A stretch of DNA of 64,000 bases from Dromaius novaehollandiae. Taxonomy: Eukaryota; Chordata; Aves; Casuariiformes; Dromaiidae. This document shows, piece by piece, positions 53,101 to 64,000 of the stretch. Each line of letters begins with the position of its first letter. Within the stretch, counting starts at the first letter, position 1. A program made the translations under genes and the position numbers. A model generated the notes under the pieces. The model did not search any database. It was not told the DNA's origin and worked only from the letters and a program-made list of their open reading frames with translations. The stretch spans positions 24,457,501 through 24,521,500 of the forward strand of contig NC_088099.1 in NCBI RefSeq assembly GCF_036370855.1. Direction: 5' to 3'.

Positions 53101-56100
53101 TCTTACTGCATTTTGAAGTTACGTGCATTATATACGTGGCAAAATTTTATTTCTTTAAAGTTTATGTCATAATGTTTTAATGTGAACCATGAGCTTATCA
53201 ATAAATCATTTTGTTTATTGTTTTGCTAGAAGCTGCTTTGCTAATTGTGATAAAGGGGATTGAAGCTTGGTCTTGGTTGATTATGAGTTTGGTTGTTAGA
53301 ATTTTGTCTAGGTTTAATAAGTTTCATTGAAGTGAAATTTTCTGCAGCTTCTGACTGTTTTTGACAATTTTCTTTACGTGTTGCAACTACAGTTGTTCAG
53401 CTGAACCTAAAAATGATATCGGAGTAAATGTTTTACATATGTTTCCAGAAAGTCTTAAAATAGTTTTCTTGATGAGCCCTGGTGCTTTTCAGTTTCCTAC
53501 AGGTTATTTGATAAGATTGTCTCTCGAGTTAAGCACTTTGCTGGAGCTTTGCATAAATTTGGCCAAATTAGGAACTTTGAAAAATAATATCACAGTCATG
53601 TGTAATACATCTTAAGTTTAGCTGCTTATCCAAAAATGAGTTTTTTTTTTTTTTTTTTGCTTTGTTTTGTTTGGCTTTATTTTTCCTAAAGCAGGTAGTG
53701 ACAGAGGTTTATAAAGGCTGAGCTGGAGTAGCTATCAGGTAACAAAGGAGAGGGAGGAGGTATCCATCCCTCTTTGCATTCAGAGCAGACTGTGGAGAAG
53801 GAATTGGAGAAAGAGCTTGCGGAGTTGCTGGGCCCAAAAGCTTTTTGAGAGAAACATACAGATTTGGTAGGAAGCTGGCAGCTGAAACATGAGTTATAGT
53901 ATGGGGGACTGGGTGTTAGCTAAAGAGAAGGGCAGAGTTGAAGAATAGTTAAGAACAGGACTAAAAGGACAGGTGCTGAGGTATGAAATAGGAACAATGG
54001 TTTAAAAGGAGGACATTGGTGGGTATGTGAGGAACAGTGTAGAGAGCAAGGACAGTCTGGGACTTTTAAACAGAGAGGTTTGTATAGCTAAGTCTACTTA
54101 GAATCTGGACTTTAACCTTAGGATTTTGGGGCGTACATCGTTTTGCTGTAAGCAAACTGCTGAGAGCCACATCCTTAAGAATACCTTTTCTCTGTTTCTA
54201 TCATCTTTTCTGTATGGATAAAATCACTTTGATCCAAGTCCAGTACAGGGTATCAGATTAACAGAGAAGCCATGCAATTGTCTAGTCCACTTCAATATTG
54301 AATTATTTGAATCTGTATGAAGGACTCTCGACAGTAAAGTAGTCAAAAATTCCCTTTAATCAGAGTGACTAAAGGGAGCTGCTTAACCTGCTAGCTACTC
54401 TGAAATTATTTTGACAGCAGTTTTTTGATCCTGGAGGAGCACTGAGCAGTGGTATAAAATTGACGCTTGTAAATCAAGATACTATATGAAATTACAATAA
54501 AGGCAAGAAATTACAAATAACAGGATTTCAAGTTAGATACATCTCTTTACATTTAGCATTATTCTTGCACATTATCTTTTGTCTTCCTCTCTAAAACAGA
54601 ATTTTAGAAATTTTTATGCAAGCAGTAAAGTTGCAGATCAGAAAGAGAATTTTTTCTGTTTTATTCTGAGGAGTACATAATCAAAACTGAGATTCCCAGT
54701 GCCCTCAAGATCAAATGCATGTGCTTCTTTGTTATTTTTGTGGGGTGCACGCAAAAGTACCTCTCCCAGTGTGTCCCATTTCTGTAAAATGTGCAGAGAG
54801 CAGAATTGGAAGGCTCAGTTCTAAGCTTGCTGCATCTGCAATTTGTGCTTTCTCTACTGATAAGTGGAGAAGAGGAAAATATTTTAAGCTATAAAAGGTG
54901 GTGAGAAATAAATAACTAAACGTCGTTGATAATAACATAGCAACTGGTAATAAAAGACTGAAAGAACAAAAGGGAAAAGAATAAGCATGGTGAGCAATAT
55001 GTTTTGTCTAGTTTTTATGTAATTTCTGTTCCATGAAATTGCATAAAAGCATAATTTTCCTTGAATTATTCTGTAATTTATGTAGTGTAGAGAATTCTCC
55101 TATTTGGAAGGTAATATAGTTCAAGGAATGATAACAATTTAAACAAAATAAACTTTTCCTTCTGATACAGATTACAAAATTAAGAAACTGAAATTAGAAA
55201 TTTTGACTGGCAAGATGTAACTATTGATGAATTGTAGTTGTTATCTTAAACTTGAGAAATATCTTGTTTATTCAACTTTTTTAAACTTAAGTTTCTTACA
55301 AGTCAATTTTTTCTGTTTAGTATATGCAAAGCAGAAAGTTACTGATTTGTTGACCTGAAATAATGCTTTGCTTTTTTTTTTTTCTTTCTATTTAGAAAGT
55401 GGAAGGCTTTCTTAGCAAGGATATTAGCTATCTGATTTCTACTAAAAAGGAGGCAAAATTTGCACCAACTCTTGGTCAGATTTCTCCAGTTCCTAGCCCA
55501 GAATATAATGGAGGAAATAGTTCACCTCATCCCAACAGCCGAAGAGATCGACGTGATGGAAGTTCGTTTAAGACAGCAGATACAGTAAGTTGCTTACTAA
55601 AAATGCTGCAAATCAAGTACAGCCCATGAGATAATTTCTTCCAGTTTTTCTTCTATTTTGTTTCTTAAAGATGGTAACAGTCCCTTGAGTTAATACTTTT
55701 TTGTTTAAACAGTTTAAACATACTTTTCAGGTAGTTCAGATTAACTGGTTAAATTTTAAACTAATTCAAGCTAATTAAGCAAAGTTTCAAAAAATAATTA
55801 AAAACGTTTGCTGCAAATAAAGCAGCCACACTAAAATTTGTTCTGCTATATCATGCTTGAATTATATTTGAACATTGATATTGTTATGTTTGACAACTAG
55901 ATCAGTATGGACAGGCTTGCGGTGGCATCTGATGTTCCCATTATCTTTAGCAATACAGCCTTTTGAAATCTGGCTGCTGTGATTTTGCTAATGCAGAGAT
56001 ATCTACAGAAGCACTCTTTGATAGTAGTTTGAGAAATAATTAAAATCAAACGTCATGAGTATTCTTTTTTTTTTTGGTAAATCATTCTTTCTTAGAGGAT

Positions 56101-59100
56101 CGCATTAATAGTAATTGTAGATACCTAAATTTGTGTAGGCTTGCTTGAAATTTGCTGCATGGACGAGTCATACGTCCATTGAAAATATAGGTAGAAGCTA
56201 AAGCTGTACAATACACGGCACTTATTTAAGAACATGACTGTGAGTCACTTGGTATACTGGTCTTTTGTTGTAGTACAATGTTACTTTGCATGGGTGGGAT
56301 CACCTCTTCTTGCAAATAACCAAAATAGTACTGGATAGGTAAGTCTACGTTCATTATTAACAAATAGTGTTCAGTACAAGCTGCACTTGTGGTAGAAGAG
56401 ATTGGCTAAGAGTGAGGTTATGATGGCCTTCATGACTGTTTGCTTAATTTGGCATAGATTCCAGTTGATGGAATCTCATTTTTTGGCATTCATTTCTGGC
56501 TGTTTATTCCCACCGTATGCATTGTACCAGCATTAGCATTGCTTCAGCCATGCAGTGACCTGCTTTGGCCAAAAACTAAGTACTTTTTTTGCTCAGAGTG
56601 AATCAACTCCAACATTTTAGGAAGGATGCAAATTAATGAAAAGTAGCAGTACAATAAAAAAAGGAGACAACCACAGTTAAAATAGATATGTTAGCTGAAA
56701 TTTAACTTGCCTTAGCTTTTGCTTTCTGAAATGGTTTTAACTTGCTGCACAAGTGATACAGTGTTTCTCTTTTAATGTAGGTACGTATGAGCAGAGGAAA
56801 ATCTTTAGTTGAAAAAGCAATCAAAGAGCAGGTAAGCCAAGTAATTGACAAATTTGTGCTGAAAAAAAGAAGTCTTGTTCTTCTAGAAAACAAGCAGTAG
56901 GAGGAAGAATTGGGTTCTGTCATGGAATGTTCAGGCAGAAGTCAAGGGACTATTCTCAGTGGCACTGTCAGGTCATGTTTGCTGGGTAGTTCCTGAAGAA
57001 TTGAAAGTCTATGTAGAGTCTTATGACCAGTTTTGTAACTTAGCAAGGTTTTTAGTATATCTAGCATTTAAAAGAGGTCTTAGTGAAATTAAAGTAAATG
57101 TATCAATTCAATGTCTTCAAATTCTTAGTTACTATAAAATATGACAATAGAGATCAGTTTTGGCTATATGAAAGGTAAATATAATCTCCTGTTCATCGTG
57201 AAGTGCTGTGACATAGAGATGGAAAAGCCAGCTGAGGAAAGTGACAGTGTTGGTTTTTGTCAAAAAGCAAAAAAGAAAGCATCTGTGCTTTGATTTCAGG
57301 TTTCTTACTAGTAGATTTATATTACATGTTGTAATATATTAATTAAAATTATTAATGAAGTTTCCTGTTTGCAGGAATTAATCCCATCTGGTAGTATACT
57401 GTCCAGTGCTTTGAGTTGGGGAGTGAAGATACTTCATATTGATGGTAAATATTTTTGTTTGATGAATTCTAATTTGAACTTGTAACATTCATTTAAATTT
57501 TTTTTGTTGTATGCAAAGTATTAAAAACAAATTACTTAGAACATATGAAAATCAACTCAGCTTAATATAATTTTCCCTCTTTTTGCAAGACATTAAGAAT
57601 TACATTGAACAAAAGAAAAAGGAGCTCTACTTAGTCAAAAAAGCGAGCAGTTCTTCTAAAGATGTGGTAAGTGGGCCTTCTCTTGTTTAGTGAAAAAATT
57701 TTCACAAATAGCGAAGAGATATATTAAATACTACCTATTGTGAAGCTGATTGATTTTAATTTAATGACGTCTTCCTCACTTTGTTTTTCATTAACTGTTA
57801 TATTTTATGGATTGATTTTAAAAATATCATCACTGAAAAATAGAAACAAAAGTATTAGCCCCACATCTCAAAATTATTGAAAACTTAAATCCATAATATC
57901 ATTGATTAAATAGTGTGTAGGTCTTCATTCTTGAGGTTATCTAAGAACTGCAAGCAGTGAACGTTATGAAACTTCCCTTCTGCCTGCCTCAAAAATTAAG
58001 AAATTTCAGCTTGATTTTAGTGTCACTTAGATTATGGTTAAGTTGCCTTGTATAACTTTTTTTCTACGATGCTGATTAGAAATCCTTTATCATTTTGACA
58101 AATGGAATCAAAGCTCTGTTTTCATGAGGAAGGTGTCTTTAGGGAATATATATGTCAGTAGCTAAACTGAAGCATCTTTTGCTTCCTAACCTTTCTTAGC
58201 AATTATTGTAAAGCTGTGTAAATCTTGTGTAAAAAATGTGTTTTAAAAAAAGTGTAAACCTTGATTTCTCCTTTTTTTCTGTTTTAGCTGCTTGTGGTCC
58301 ATCTGCAGTTGTTTTTTAATTTAAATCAAATACGTAAAGTTGCAAGATCATCTAGTCTAGGCAGGAGCCTGTGGTGTGTAAATAGAAGTGTACCCTATAA
58401 TATGTGTTATGTTGTTTTGGAATGTAATGTTGGTTAATTTTTGAGGCCTCATAAAATGCTGTTAAATCACTAGTGTATCAGTTTGGCTGAATAGCAGTGG
58501 TGTTCCCCCTGCTTCTCCCCACAAGCCATAGAAAATGTGAGTCTAAATCTTACTGAAGTCAGTAACAGTTAAAAGCTGATACTTGAATTTGCATCACTTC
58601 TTCTTTTTTTTTTTTTTTGAAATACAGAAGTAATCTGTTCTAAAAGACAAAACACTTCTTTTAAGTTTAGCCCTCATTCCTAAACTAAATACCTGTGTAA
58701 ATCCATTCTAATCAGAGGAGGTATTTTAATTAGAGGATGTTGCTTCTAGCACTTCTTTTTAGTTTTATGACTTGGTTATTAGCAATTATAATCTGTTGTA
58801 AAAATGCAGTCCATATTTAAGAGTCAGGTTTCAGCCCTGCCAAGTATTTTGGGGTAGGAGAGGGTGCAAGTGAGTAATTTTGCCTGGGTTTTTAGAGGAA
58901 TAGATTAGAACCTCTCAGAAAAAAATCTTGCAGTGTAGAAATAAATAGTTCTTTGGGAAACATGTGACCATTTTTCCAAAGTACGAATGAGATTTATTTC
59001 TGCAAAATTTGTCATGACTCTATGAAGTCATGGTTAACACAAGGAAACTCAAATTTAAAAAAGCTACAGCCAAATCTTTAAATAAAATGCAAAATAGAAA

Positions 59101-62100
59101 GACTGAACCCCCTGTGAATATTCTGTTTTTTTTAATAGGGAAAACGATGTGCTGCTCAAAAGTCAAGAAGTAAGTATTTCAATATTTGTAGAAGTTTCAT
59201 GTTGCCTTACTTTCTGAATGCTTAAAAATGTAGTATGGTTCCCATCTGGTCAAGTGTTTTGGTGTATTCTAATTTGTTGGCCTGAGAAAACCTTGTAGAA
59301 AAACTTCCTGGAAATCAGGAAGTTGTCATAATATGTGCATAATGAATTTTAAAATAATGTCTGCTCATCTATTCAGGTATTGGAGTAACTTGCTAAATGA
59401 AGAAAAGTATTTTTCTTTCAATTGCCTTTTCTCCTCCCTGAAGCAGGTAGACTGAAAAACCCATTTGTGAAGGTGGAAGATAGAAGCTGGTAAGTGTTCT
59501 TCTTGTGCATTTGGTAATGTGGTTCTCAAATTGAGTAACTGAGAAACACATGGTATGTGTTGAGGAGATAGCCTTCAGATTTCTACTTCTTGGACTTGCT
59601 GACTTTAGATGTTATGCATAGCATCCTCCTCTAGTAAGATGAAAAATTGTGTGTCACGTGCTCTGGGTGTATATCTGTGTTTAGCCACTGAATGAGATCA
59701 AAGAGGTAGTGGTATAGACATTGGTGGAAAGTGAATTGTAGCTCCAGTTTGTAAGGTATGGCAGAGGGCTGTTTTGGTTTATGTCCTGCCAAGGGCTAGG
59801 TGAATAGAAAGGAAGCTTGGCATCTTTGAACCTTGACGTCTTACCTATCTTGGATCCCAATCCTGTAGCCTAAAAGGTTAATAGAGCTCTGTATATTAAC
59901 TTAAAGTCTTGTGGTACCATTCATCCATTCATCTCCTTGAGAAAGTGTTTAGGCAGATGTAAGGAAAGTGGGTTTGTTGCACTTGAAATCGTTCCTTGAA
60001 ATTGATTTAAATTTTCTGTTCAACTGTTTCTTAAAAACAAAAAGCCATTAATCTAATTTTAATTTCTGCAATGCTGCTGTAGTTACTTCTCTGGAATACA
60101 GAGGCACTACTATCCAAATTGTTCTTAATATTATTGGTTACTCAATTCTGCATGTCATTATAGGCATGAAAGCCATACAGTTGTGGAATGTGTAAGACAG
60201 CTGTTGAAACTCAAGGCAAATTTTCTACTTTGAGAAAGTCTCAGGTTGAGAAGGAAGGAAGGACTTACAGTCTTCTAGGATATTTATCTGCTTAGCATTC
60301 TGTGTATGGTATACATAAAAGAGAGAAATGCTTTTTGAAAGACTCTGGAGTTTTAAGGTCAGACCGTAGTTTGCGATATAAACTACTGCTTTCATTTTCC
60401 AGTGTTTCTAATGCAACTGTTTTGTTTAATACAGCCACTACCGACCATTTTATCTGCAGTTACCCAGTTTTCCAGTTCTGAACTACTGCGTTCCAAAACC
60501 ATATAGTCCATTTGAAGTGGATAAGAAGCATCCTTCTGGTCAAAAACAAACTCAGTCTAAGCAAAGGTTTGTTGAAAAATCGTTATTGAGTTGTGGATAG
60601 AGAAGGAGGTGAAGAGTCTGTTCTCCAAAATAATTGTTCCTCCTCTTATCTTGTATGATATTTAATACTAGTATCTACGTTTCAGTTGTTGTATTCTCTG
60701 CACTGTAGCTGTTGGTGTCTGTCTATCTTTCTGTACTTTCTTTACTCTGTTTTTAGTCCTTCTTTTGGACATACAGATGCATACATCCAAATATGTGGCC
60801 TTCTGCTATCACTGTGGGTCAGCGTAAGATATTTTTTTCCTTTCTGCTACTGGTTTCTTCTTTGTCCTCTTCTTGGATGCCATCCAGTAAGTATTTTACA
60901 AGAAGTAAATTTCTTGGGTCTTCCTTTGACATTTATATAGTCAATATAAACTAGACAGTTAAAATTTTTAAAACAGTGGTATTCAGTCGTGGTGCAAAAT
61001 CATTGTTGCTAAAGAGTGTGCCTGCTTTACATGGGAAAATGAAGCTTATAAAAATTAGGCTCAGCAATATTGCTTGAATTTTCAAGACATGAAAAGTAGA
61101 TACTAACTGTAGCAGTAGAATTGTGGTTGGTCTTGTAACAAATGTTCACATGATACGTTTTGGCATTCAGGCTGTGTTTGAGCACTGTAGATGCAGTTAT
61201 GATTTTTGGTAAATTAGTTTTATGATTTGATTCTGCTTAAGAGTCTCTGTTCTCTGGTGAATTGAACTCCACTTCCCTGAACTCCTGCCTAACGTATCTG
61301 GAGGATTAATGACTATTTCATTAACTTTAAAATTGATGTTACGTTATGCACGTGAGAGGCTAAAGTTATTTAGTGAGAAGAAAATTTGCTATGCATGGCA
61401 CTTTCTGTATCTGATAACTTTTTTTTGCTCTTTTGTCCTTTGTAGTTTGTGATACAAACTACATCATTATTGGATGGTTCTAATGCAAGTGTTTTGTCTA
61501 ACATAACCATACTGACCATTTTATCTGCAGTTACCCAATCTTCCAGTATGACGTGTTTTCTTTATAAAAAGAAATTTGTGATTTAGACGTGATACTTGCT
61601 TTCTTTATAAAATAGTTCTGCACTGTTCAGGTTCTGCACAATCTTCAGTGTTATATTGTTGGAAGTTTTCAGTTAATGTTGCCATGATGTTGTCTTCATT
61701 TCGATTGCAATGAATGTAGCAATATGAAAAAGCAAAGCAAATGTAATGTAGTGGTAACCTTTGCAATAATCGGGGGATTTCTGATGGTACCTTTTTCATT
61801 GAGAAGAAGGGGGTTAGAAAGGGCCAGTTGTGTTAAACTTTTTCCTGAAGTCACAACGTTCTTCTCAATTTGTATGGACTAAGGAATATGATATATTGGT
61901 TATAAACTTCAGGAATTAAGTTGGTATGAATATTTCTGTTTAACTTTTCAATTTGGCACATTCCACAAAGGTCTTTTGGTGAGAGATAGTTCCATACCTA
62001 GCAGGTAAAAGTGAGGGCCATCAGGGGAGGGAAGAGGGGGAATGCTCATTTGTTTTATGTTTTATCTGGGAAAGAGAAGCCTTTTTAAGGTAAGTTGTCA

Positions 62101-63930
62101 ATTCTATTTGCTTCTGCATAAAGCAAGACCTACCAACATTATTTATTCTTTGGAAAATAAGTTCTGCCACTTGTATCCTGTGATCACAAACTTTCCTAAT
62201 TCTTTTGTGATTTTTTTTTTATAGCTCTAAAGAGAGAAAGTGAAAAGGTCTTTGTTAATCGAAGTAAAAATACACAGTCAGAGCCTATCCTGTGAAATAA
62301 AAGAAATGTTGGAATGGGTATTGTTGAGTTAGACTCTTGTTAATTAAAAGCTGTTGCAGAAAGTAGCATACATGTATATTATGCCAGGCAGTACATTGCT
62401 ATGTTTTGTGCAAGTTGGTGATTTTTCAGGAGAGGGTTTGATATCAAAGTCCTACAGTTTTATCTGTGCTGATACTTGGTGAAGTCCATTGGTATGACGG
62501 TGCTGATTTTTGACTAGACAGGGAGATGGCACTGTTCCCCTAAGGTAAAAGGGATGTAGAGATTGGTGCTTTTGGTTTACTGCTAGCATATCATCCTTTG
62601 GAGGTATAATAGCAAATTGCAGCAAACAGTAGCTCTCTCCAGGTAAAGGCACTGAAGGCAATGGAACTGCTACTGAAAACATCTTTGTGGTTTAATCTGA
62701 GAAGAACTTGAGATTCATTTCCGCATATTTCCACTTAAACCTGTACCAAGAAAAACAGGGCAGAAAAGGTATTTGGTTGACACATTGAAAAGCTACGTTC
62801 AGCCAACAAATATGACTGTTCTTTACTTTTGTTCAGGAATGAGAGATCATCTATTAGACCAAATGCTTTTCCTGCATGTTGTCTTGAGATCAAAAATACT
62901 GATGGCAGATGAGATGTTAGAATACTTTTTCTCTTTTTTCTTGCTTTTACTTTTACCAATTTCCCTCTCTTACCAGCTATTCACTGAGATTTCAGTACTG
63001 CCTTTGATTTGTCAAGTGAGAATTCTTTTTAGCACTTTTGCGTTGTTTCTTCGGAGTCAGTGATAGCAGTACAGCGGTACCAACCTGGACATGTTTTACT
63101 CTTTCATATAGTTTCGCTGGGTCTACCTATCTTGTTGCAGTAAATCTGTTTTGTTTTTAATTTAACGTTTCTTTTTTGTGTTTTTCCTAAGCACTGACTA
63201 ACATAATGCAAATATTTTGAGGGGAAATAAAATTTTTTGAAATTTACTAAATGAGAATGAGCAAACAACATGAGAAGCAAGTACAGGGCTCAGCTCCATA
63301 TTTAAGATTCATTAATATATATCTTCTCTGTTAACAGAAACAAAACAAATAGTGAAAAGGACTGTGGAACTCCTGTTCAGCTCCCTCAAAAGGATAAAAA
63401 AAAGAGAGGATACTGTGAATGTTGTGGGAAGAAATATGAAGATCTGCAAACTGTATGTAAAATGTCAACTATATGCTTTCAAACAGTCTTACATTTAAAA
63501 GTGTGATATTAACAATGGTTTTTACTTGCTAGTTTAATGTATTTTTTATTTTAAAAGATCTTTTAAATATATCTTCTAACAAGCAGTGAGCTGTTTTTTT
63601 GTTTTGTTTTTTCTCTTCCTTGAATTAATTCCTGATTGCTGGCTTTAGCTATGGCAGCTGAAGGCATGCACTAACAGTTCATATGTTGGAGACCTTTTTA
63701 ATAATAAATTAGCAACACTTCACTTATTGCTCCATATCATAGTGTTGATTTGTATATTCACATCTGGAGTACTAGCTTTGTTTCATGACTCTTCTTTAAT
63801 TCCAGCATCTTGAAAGTGAACAGCACCGAAATTTTGCACAAAGCACACAGTATCAAGTTGTAGATGATATAATCTCCAAGTTTGCTTATGAGTTTGTTGA
63901 ATACAAAGATGACACAAAAATAATTAAAAG
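50110..63930 (+). CDS. DBF4: DBF4, regulatory subunit of CDC7 kinase, first eleven coding exons (3' end outside window)
   Basis: Eleven exons encode 352 residues and two further bases, all in frame with GT..AG introns: 50110-50155, 52850-53028, 55396-55584, 56781-56831, 57375-57444, 57590-57666, 59139-59169, 59447-59489, 60435-60566, 63338-63452, 63806-63930. DBF4 binds and activates CDC7 to phosphorylate the MCM helicase at replication origins. Motif N (BRCT-like) spans about residues 35-180 ([34 protein letters not shown]). Motif M is in exon 9 ([15 protein letters not shown]). Motif C is a DBF4-type zinc finger, C299-x2-C302-x9-H312-x5-H318. The ATG chosen is the one next to a good donor; the following residues ([14 protein letters not shown]) differ from human, as usual for this end. 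The C-terminal exon lies beyond base 64000. E2F-like promoter sites fit its S-phase role. Confidence 0.95.
50156..52849 (+). other. DBF4: DBF4 intron 1
   Basis: Begins in the CpG island and ends AT-rich. It contains an old CR1-like fragment (51455-51800). No exon recognised. Confidence 0.85.
51455..51800 (-). mobile_element. Old, diverged CR1/L3-like fragment
   Basis: The plus strand carries, in order, ctctggcaac, gttccacaga-like, tctcctggtt...ggtgtccca, catgattttatacattttta and tgtatttcccctgaattg. These follow the order of conserved blocks in the 3' part of old amniote CR1 elements read backwards. It is heavily diverged and has no open reading frame of its own. Confidence 0.6.
52850..53028 (+). 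CDS. DBF4: DBF4 exon 2, start of motif N
   Basis: The acceptor is ctttggcag with a second CAG three bases on (NAGNAG), so one residue may be optional. It encodes [20 protein letters not shown], then [20 protein letters not shown] and [12 protein letters not shown]. The donor is ggg|gtaagt. Confidence 0.94.
53029..55395 (+). other. DBF4: DBF4 intron 2
   Basis: GT..AG intron with an 18-base T run at 53641. No recognised element. Confidence 0.85.
55396..55584 (+). CDS. DBF4: DBF4 exon 3
   Basis: Encodes [40 protein letters not shown] and a Ser/Arg-rich linker ending SSFKTADT. The acceptor is ctatttag and the donor is aca|gtaagt. [15 protein letters not shown] is a hallmark of vertebrate DBF4. 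Confidence 0.96.
55585..56780 (+). other. DBF4: DBF4 intron 3
   Basis: GT..AG intron with nothing recognised. Confidence 0.85.
56781..56831 (+). CDS. DBF4: DBF4 exon 4 (17 codons)
   Basis: Encodes [17 protein letters not shown]. The acceptor is ttaatgtag and the donor is cag|gtaagc. It corresponds to SRGK.LVEKAI in other DBF4 proteins. Confidence 0.94.
57375..57444 (+). CDS. DBF4: DBF4 exon 5
   Basis: Encodes [20 protein letters not shown] and HID, then one base. The acceptor is ctgtttgcag and the donor is gatg|gtaaat. It forms the end of the BRCT-like fold. Confidence 0.95.
57590..57666 (+). CDS. DBF4: DBF4 exon 6
   Basis: Encodes [20 protein letters not shown] and SSSKDV. The acceptor is tttttgcaag and the donor is gtg|gtaagt. 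It is a basic, helical stretch following motif N. Confidence 0.94.
57667..59138 (+). other. DBF4: DBF4 intron 6
   Basis: GT..AG intron with a T run near 58603. Nothing else recognised. Confidence 0.85.
59139..59169 (+). CDS. DBF4: DBF4 exon 7 (31 bases)
   Basis: Encodes [10 protein letters not shown] plus one base. The acceptor is tttaatag and the donor is gaa|gtaagt. Phases with both neighbours fit. Confidence 0.9.
59447..59489 (+). CDS. DBF4: DBF4 exon 8 (43 bases)
   Basis: Encodes [14 protein letters not shown]. The acceptor is cctgaagcag and the donor is ctg|gtaagt. It matches GRLKKPFVKVED in human DBF4. Confidence 0.94.
59490..60434 (+). other. DBF4: DBF4 intron 8
   Basis: GT..AG intron. 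Its last 70 bases are the source of the downstream partial duplicate. Confidence 0.85.
60435..60566 (+). CDS. DBF4: DBF4 exon 9, motif M
   Basis: Encodes [20 protein letters not shown], then [20 protein letters not shown] and QSKQ. The acceptor is tttaatacag and the donor is aag|gtttgt. Motif M is needed for binding CDC7. A decayed partial copy of its 5' part lies at 61441-61553. Confidence 0.95.
60567..63337 (+). other. DBF4: DBF4 intron 9
   Basis: GT..AG intron of about 2.8 kb that holds the decayed exon 9 copy. The other ORFs here are not supported. Confidence 0.85.
61441..61553 (+). pseudogene. Decayed partial duplicate of the DBF4 exon 9 acceptor region
   Basis: This aligns end to end with 60365-60480 (last intron bases, acceptor and first ~45 exon bases of exon 9), sharing tagtttg, tctaatgcaa and the exact run gaccattttatctgcagtta. 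The acceptor is destroyed (acag became cata-like sequence) and one exon base is missing, so the copy cannot splice or read in frame. It lies in the following intron. Confidence 0.9.
63338..63452 (+). CDS. DBF4: DBF4 exon 10, first half of the zinc finger
   Basis: Encodes a Lys-rich lead and [19 protein letters not shown]. It carries both zinc-binding cysteines, Cys299 and Cys302. The acceptor is gttaacag and the donor is act|gtatgt. Confidence 0.96.
63806..63930 (+). CDS. DBF4: DBF4 exon 11, second half of the zinc finger
   Basis: Encodes [20 protein letters not shown] and [20 protein letters not shown] then K. His312 and His318 complete the finger. The acceptor is taattccag and the donor is aaaag|gtaagt. 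It is the last exon in the window. Confidence 0.96.
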
Positions 63931-64000
63931 GTAAGTCATGTGTTCTAACTTTTAAAGCTCCTGTAAATGAAGTAAGACATCGAACATGTAGGTACCGTAG

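Noticed and set aside
61605-61799. 64-codon minus-strand ORF next to the exon 9 duplicate
   Set aside because: No recognisable content; it is not part of the duplicated segment.

Overview
The window reads as nuclear DNA of a bird. Three vertebrate genes appear in conserved amniote order, RUNDC3B (+), SLC25A40 (-) and DBF4 (+). Their exons are small, with AT-rich GT..AG introns between them. A truncated CR1 retroposon with the avian-type 3' end lies in an SLC25A40 intron, and a strong CpG island sits between SLC25A40 and DBF4. The species cannot be named from the sequence. No bacterial, viral or CRISPR-like system was seen. Gene names rest on recognising the translated exons, not on a database search.

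Layout. 1-17496 is the 3' end of RUNDC3B: about 14.6 kb of intron, then the last three coding exons (14617-14763, 15123-15238, 17351-17496). Probable 3' UTR and intergenic DNA follow to about 22 kb. 22838-45522 on the minus strand is the whole SLC25A40 coding region in ten exons. They splice on paper into an uninterrupted 338-residue mitochondrial carrier. Its 5' UTR exon lies in the CpG island (about 49.3-50.3 kb), which also holds the start of DBF4, so the two genes share a head-to-head promoter. 50110-63930 on the plus strand holds the first eleven coding exons of DBF4 (352 codons and two bases), through the DBF4-type zinc finger. The C-terminal part lies beyond the window.

The three genes are not a functional pathway. 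RUNDC3B is a RUN-domain protein mostly associated with neuronal tissue, SLC25A40 is an inner-membrane carrier linked to mitochondrial glutathione, and DBF4 activates the CDC7 kinase at replication origins. Only SLC25A40 and DBF4 are likely to be co-regulated, through the shared promoter.

Points most worth a second look: (1) two consecutive SLC25A40 introns, on either side of the exon for the cysteine-containing loop, lack a GT donor although every exon is open; (2) a decayed second copy of the DBF4 exon 9 acceptor region lies about 1.1 kb downstream of exon 9; (3) a possible in-frame 27-nt microexon and a possible alternative terminal exon in RUNDC3B; (4) a near-perfect 38-bp-arm hairpin in an SLC25A40 intron; (5) an old repeat with inverted arms.
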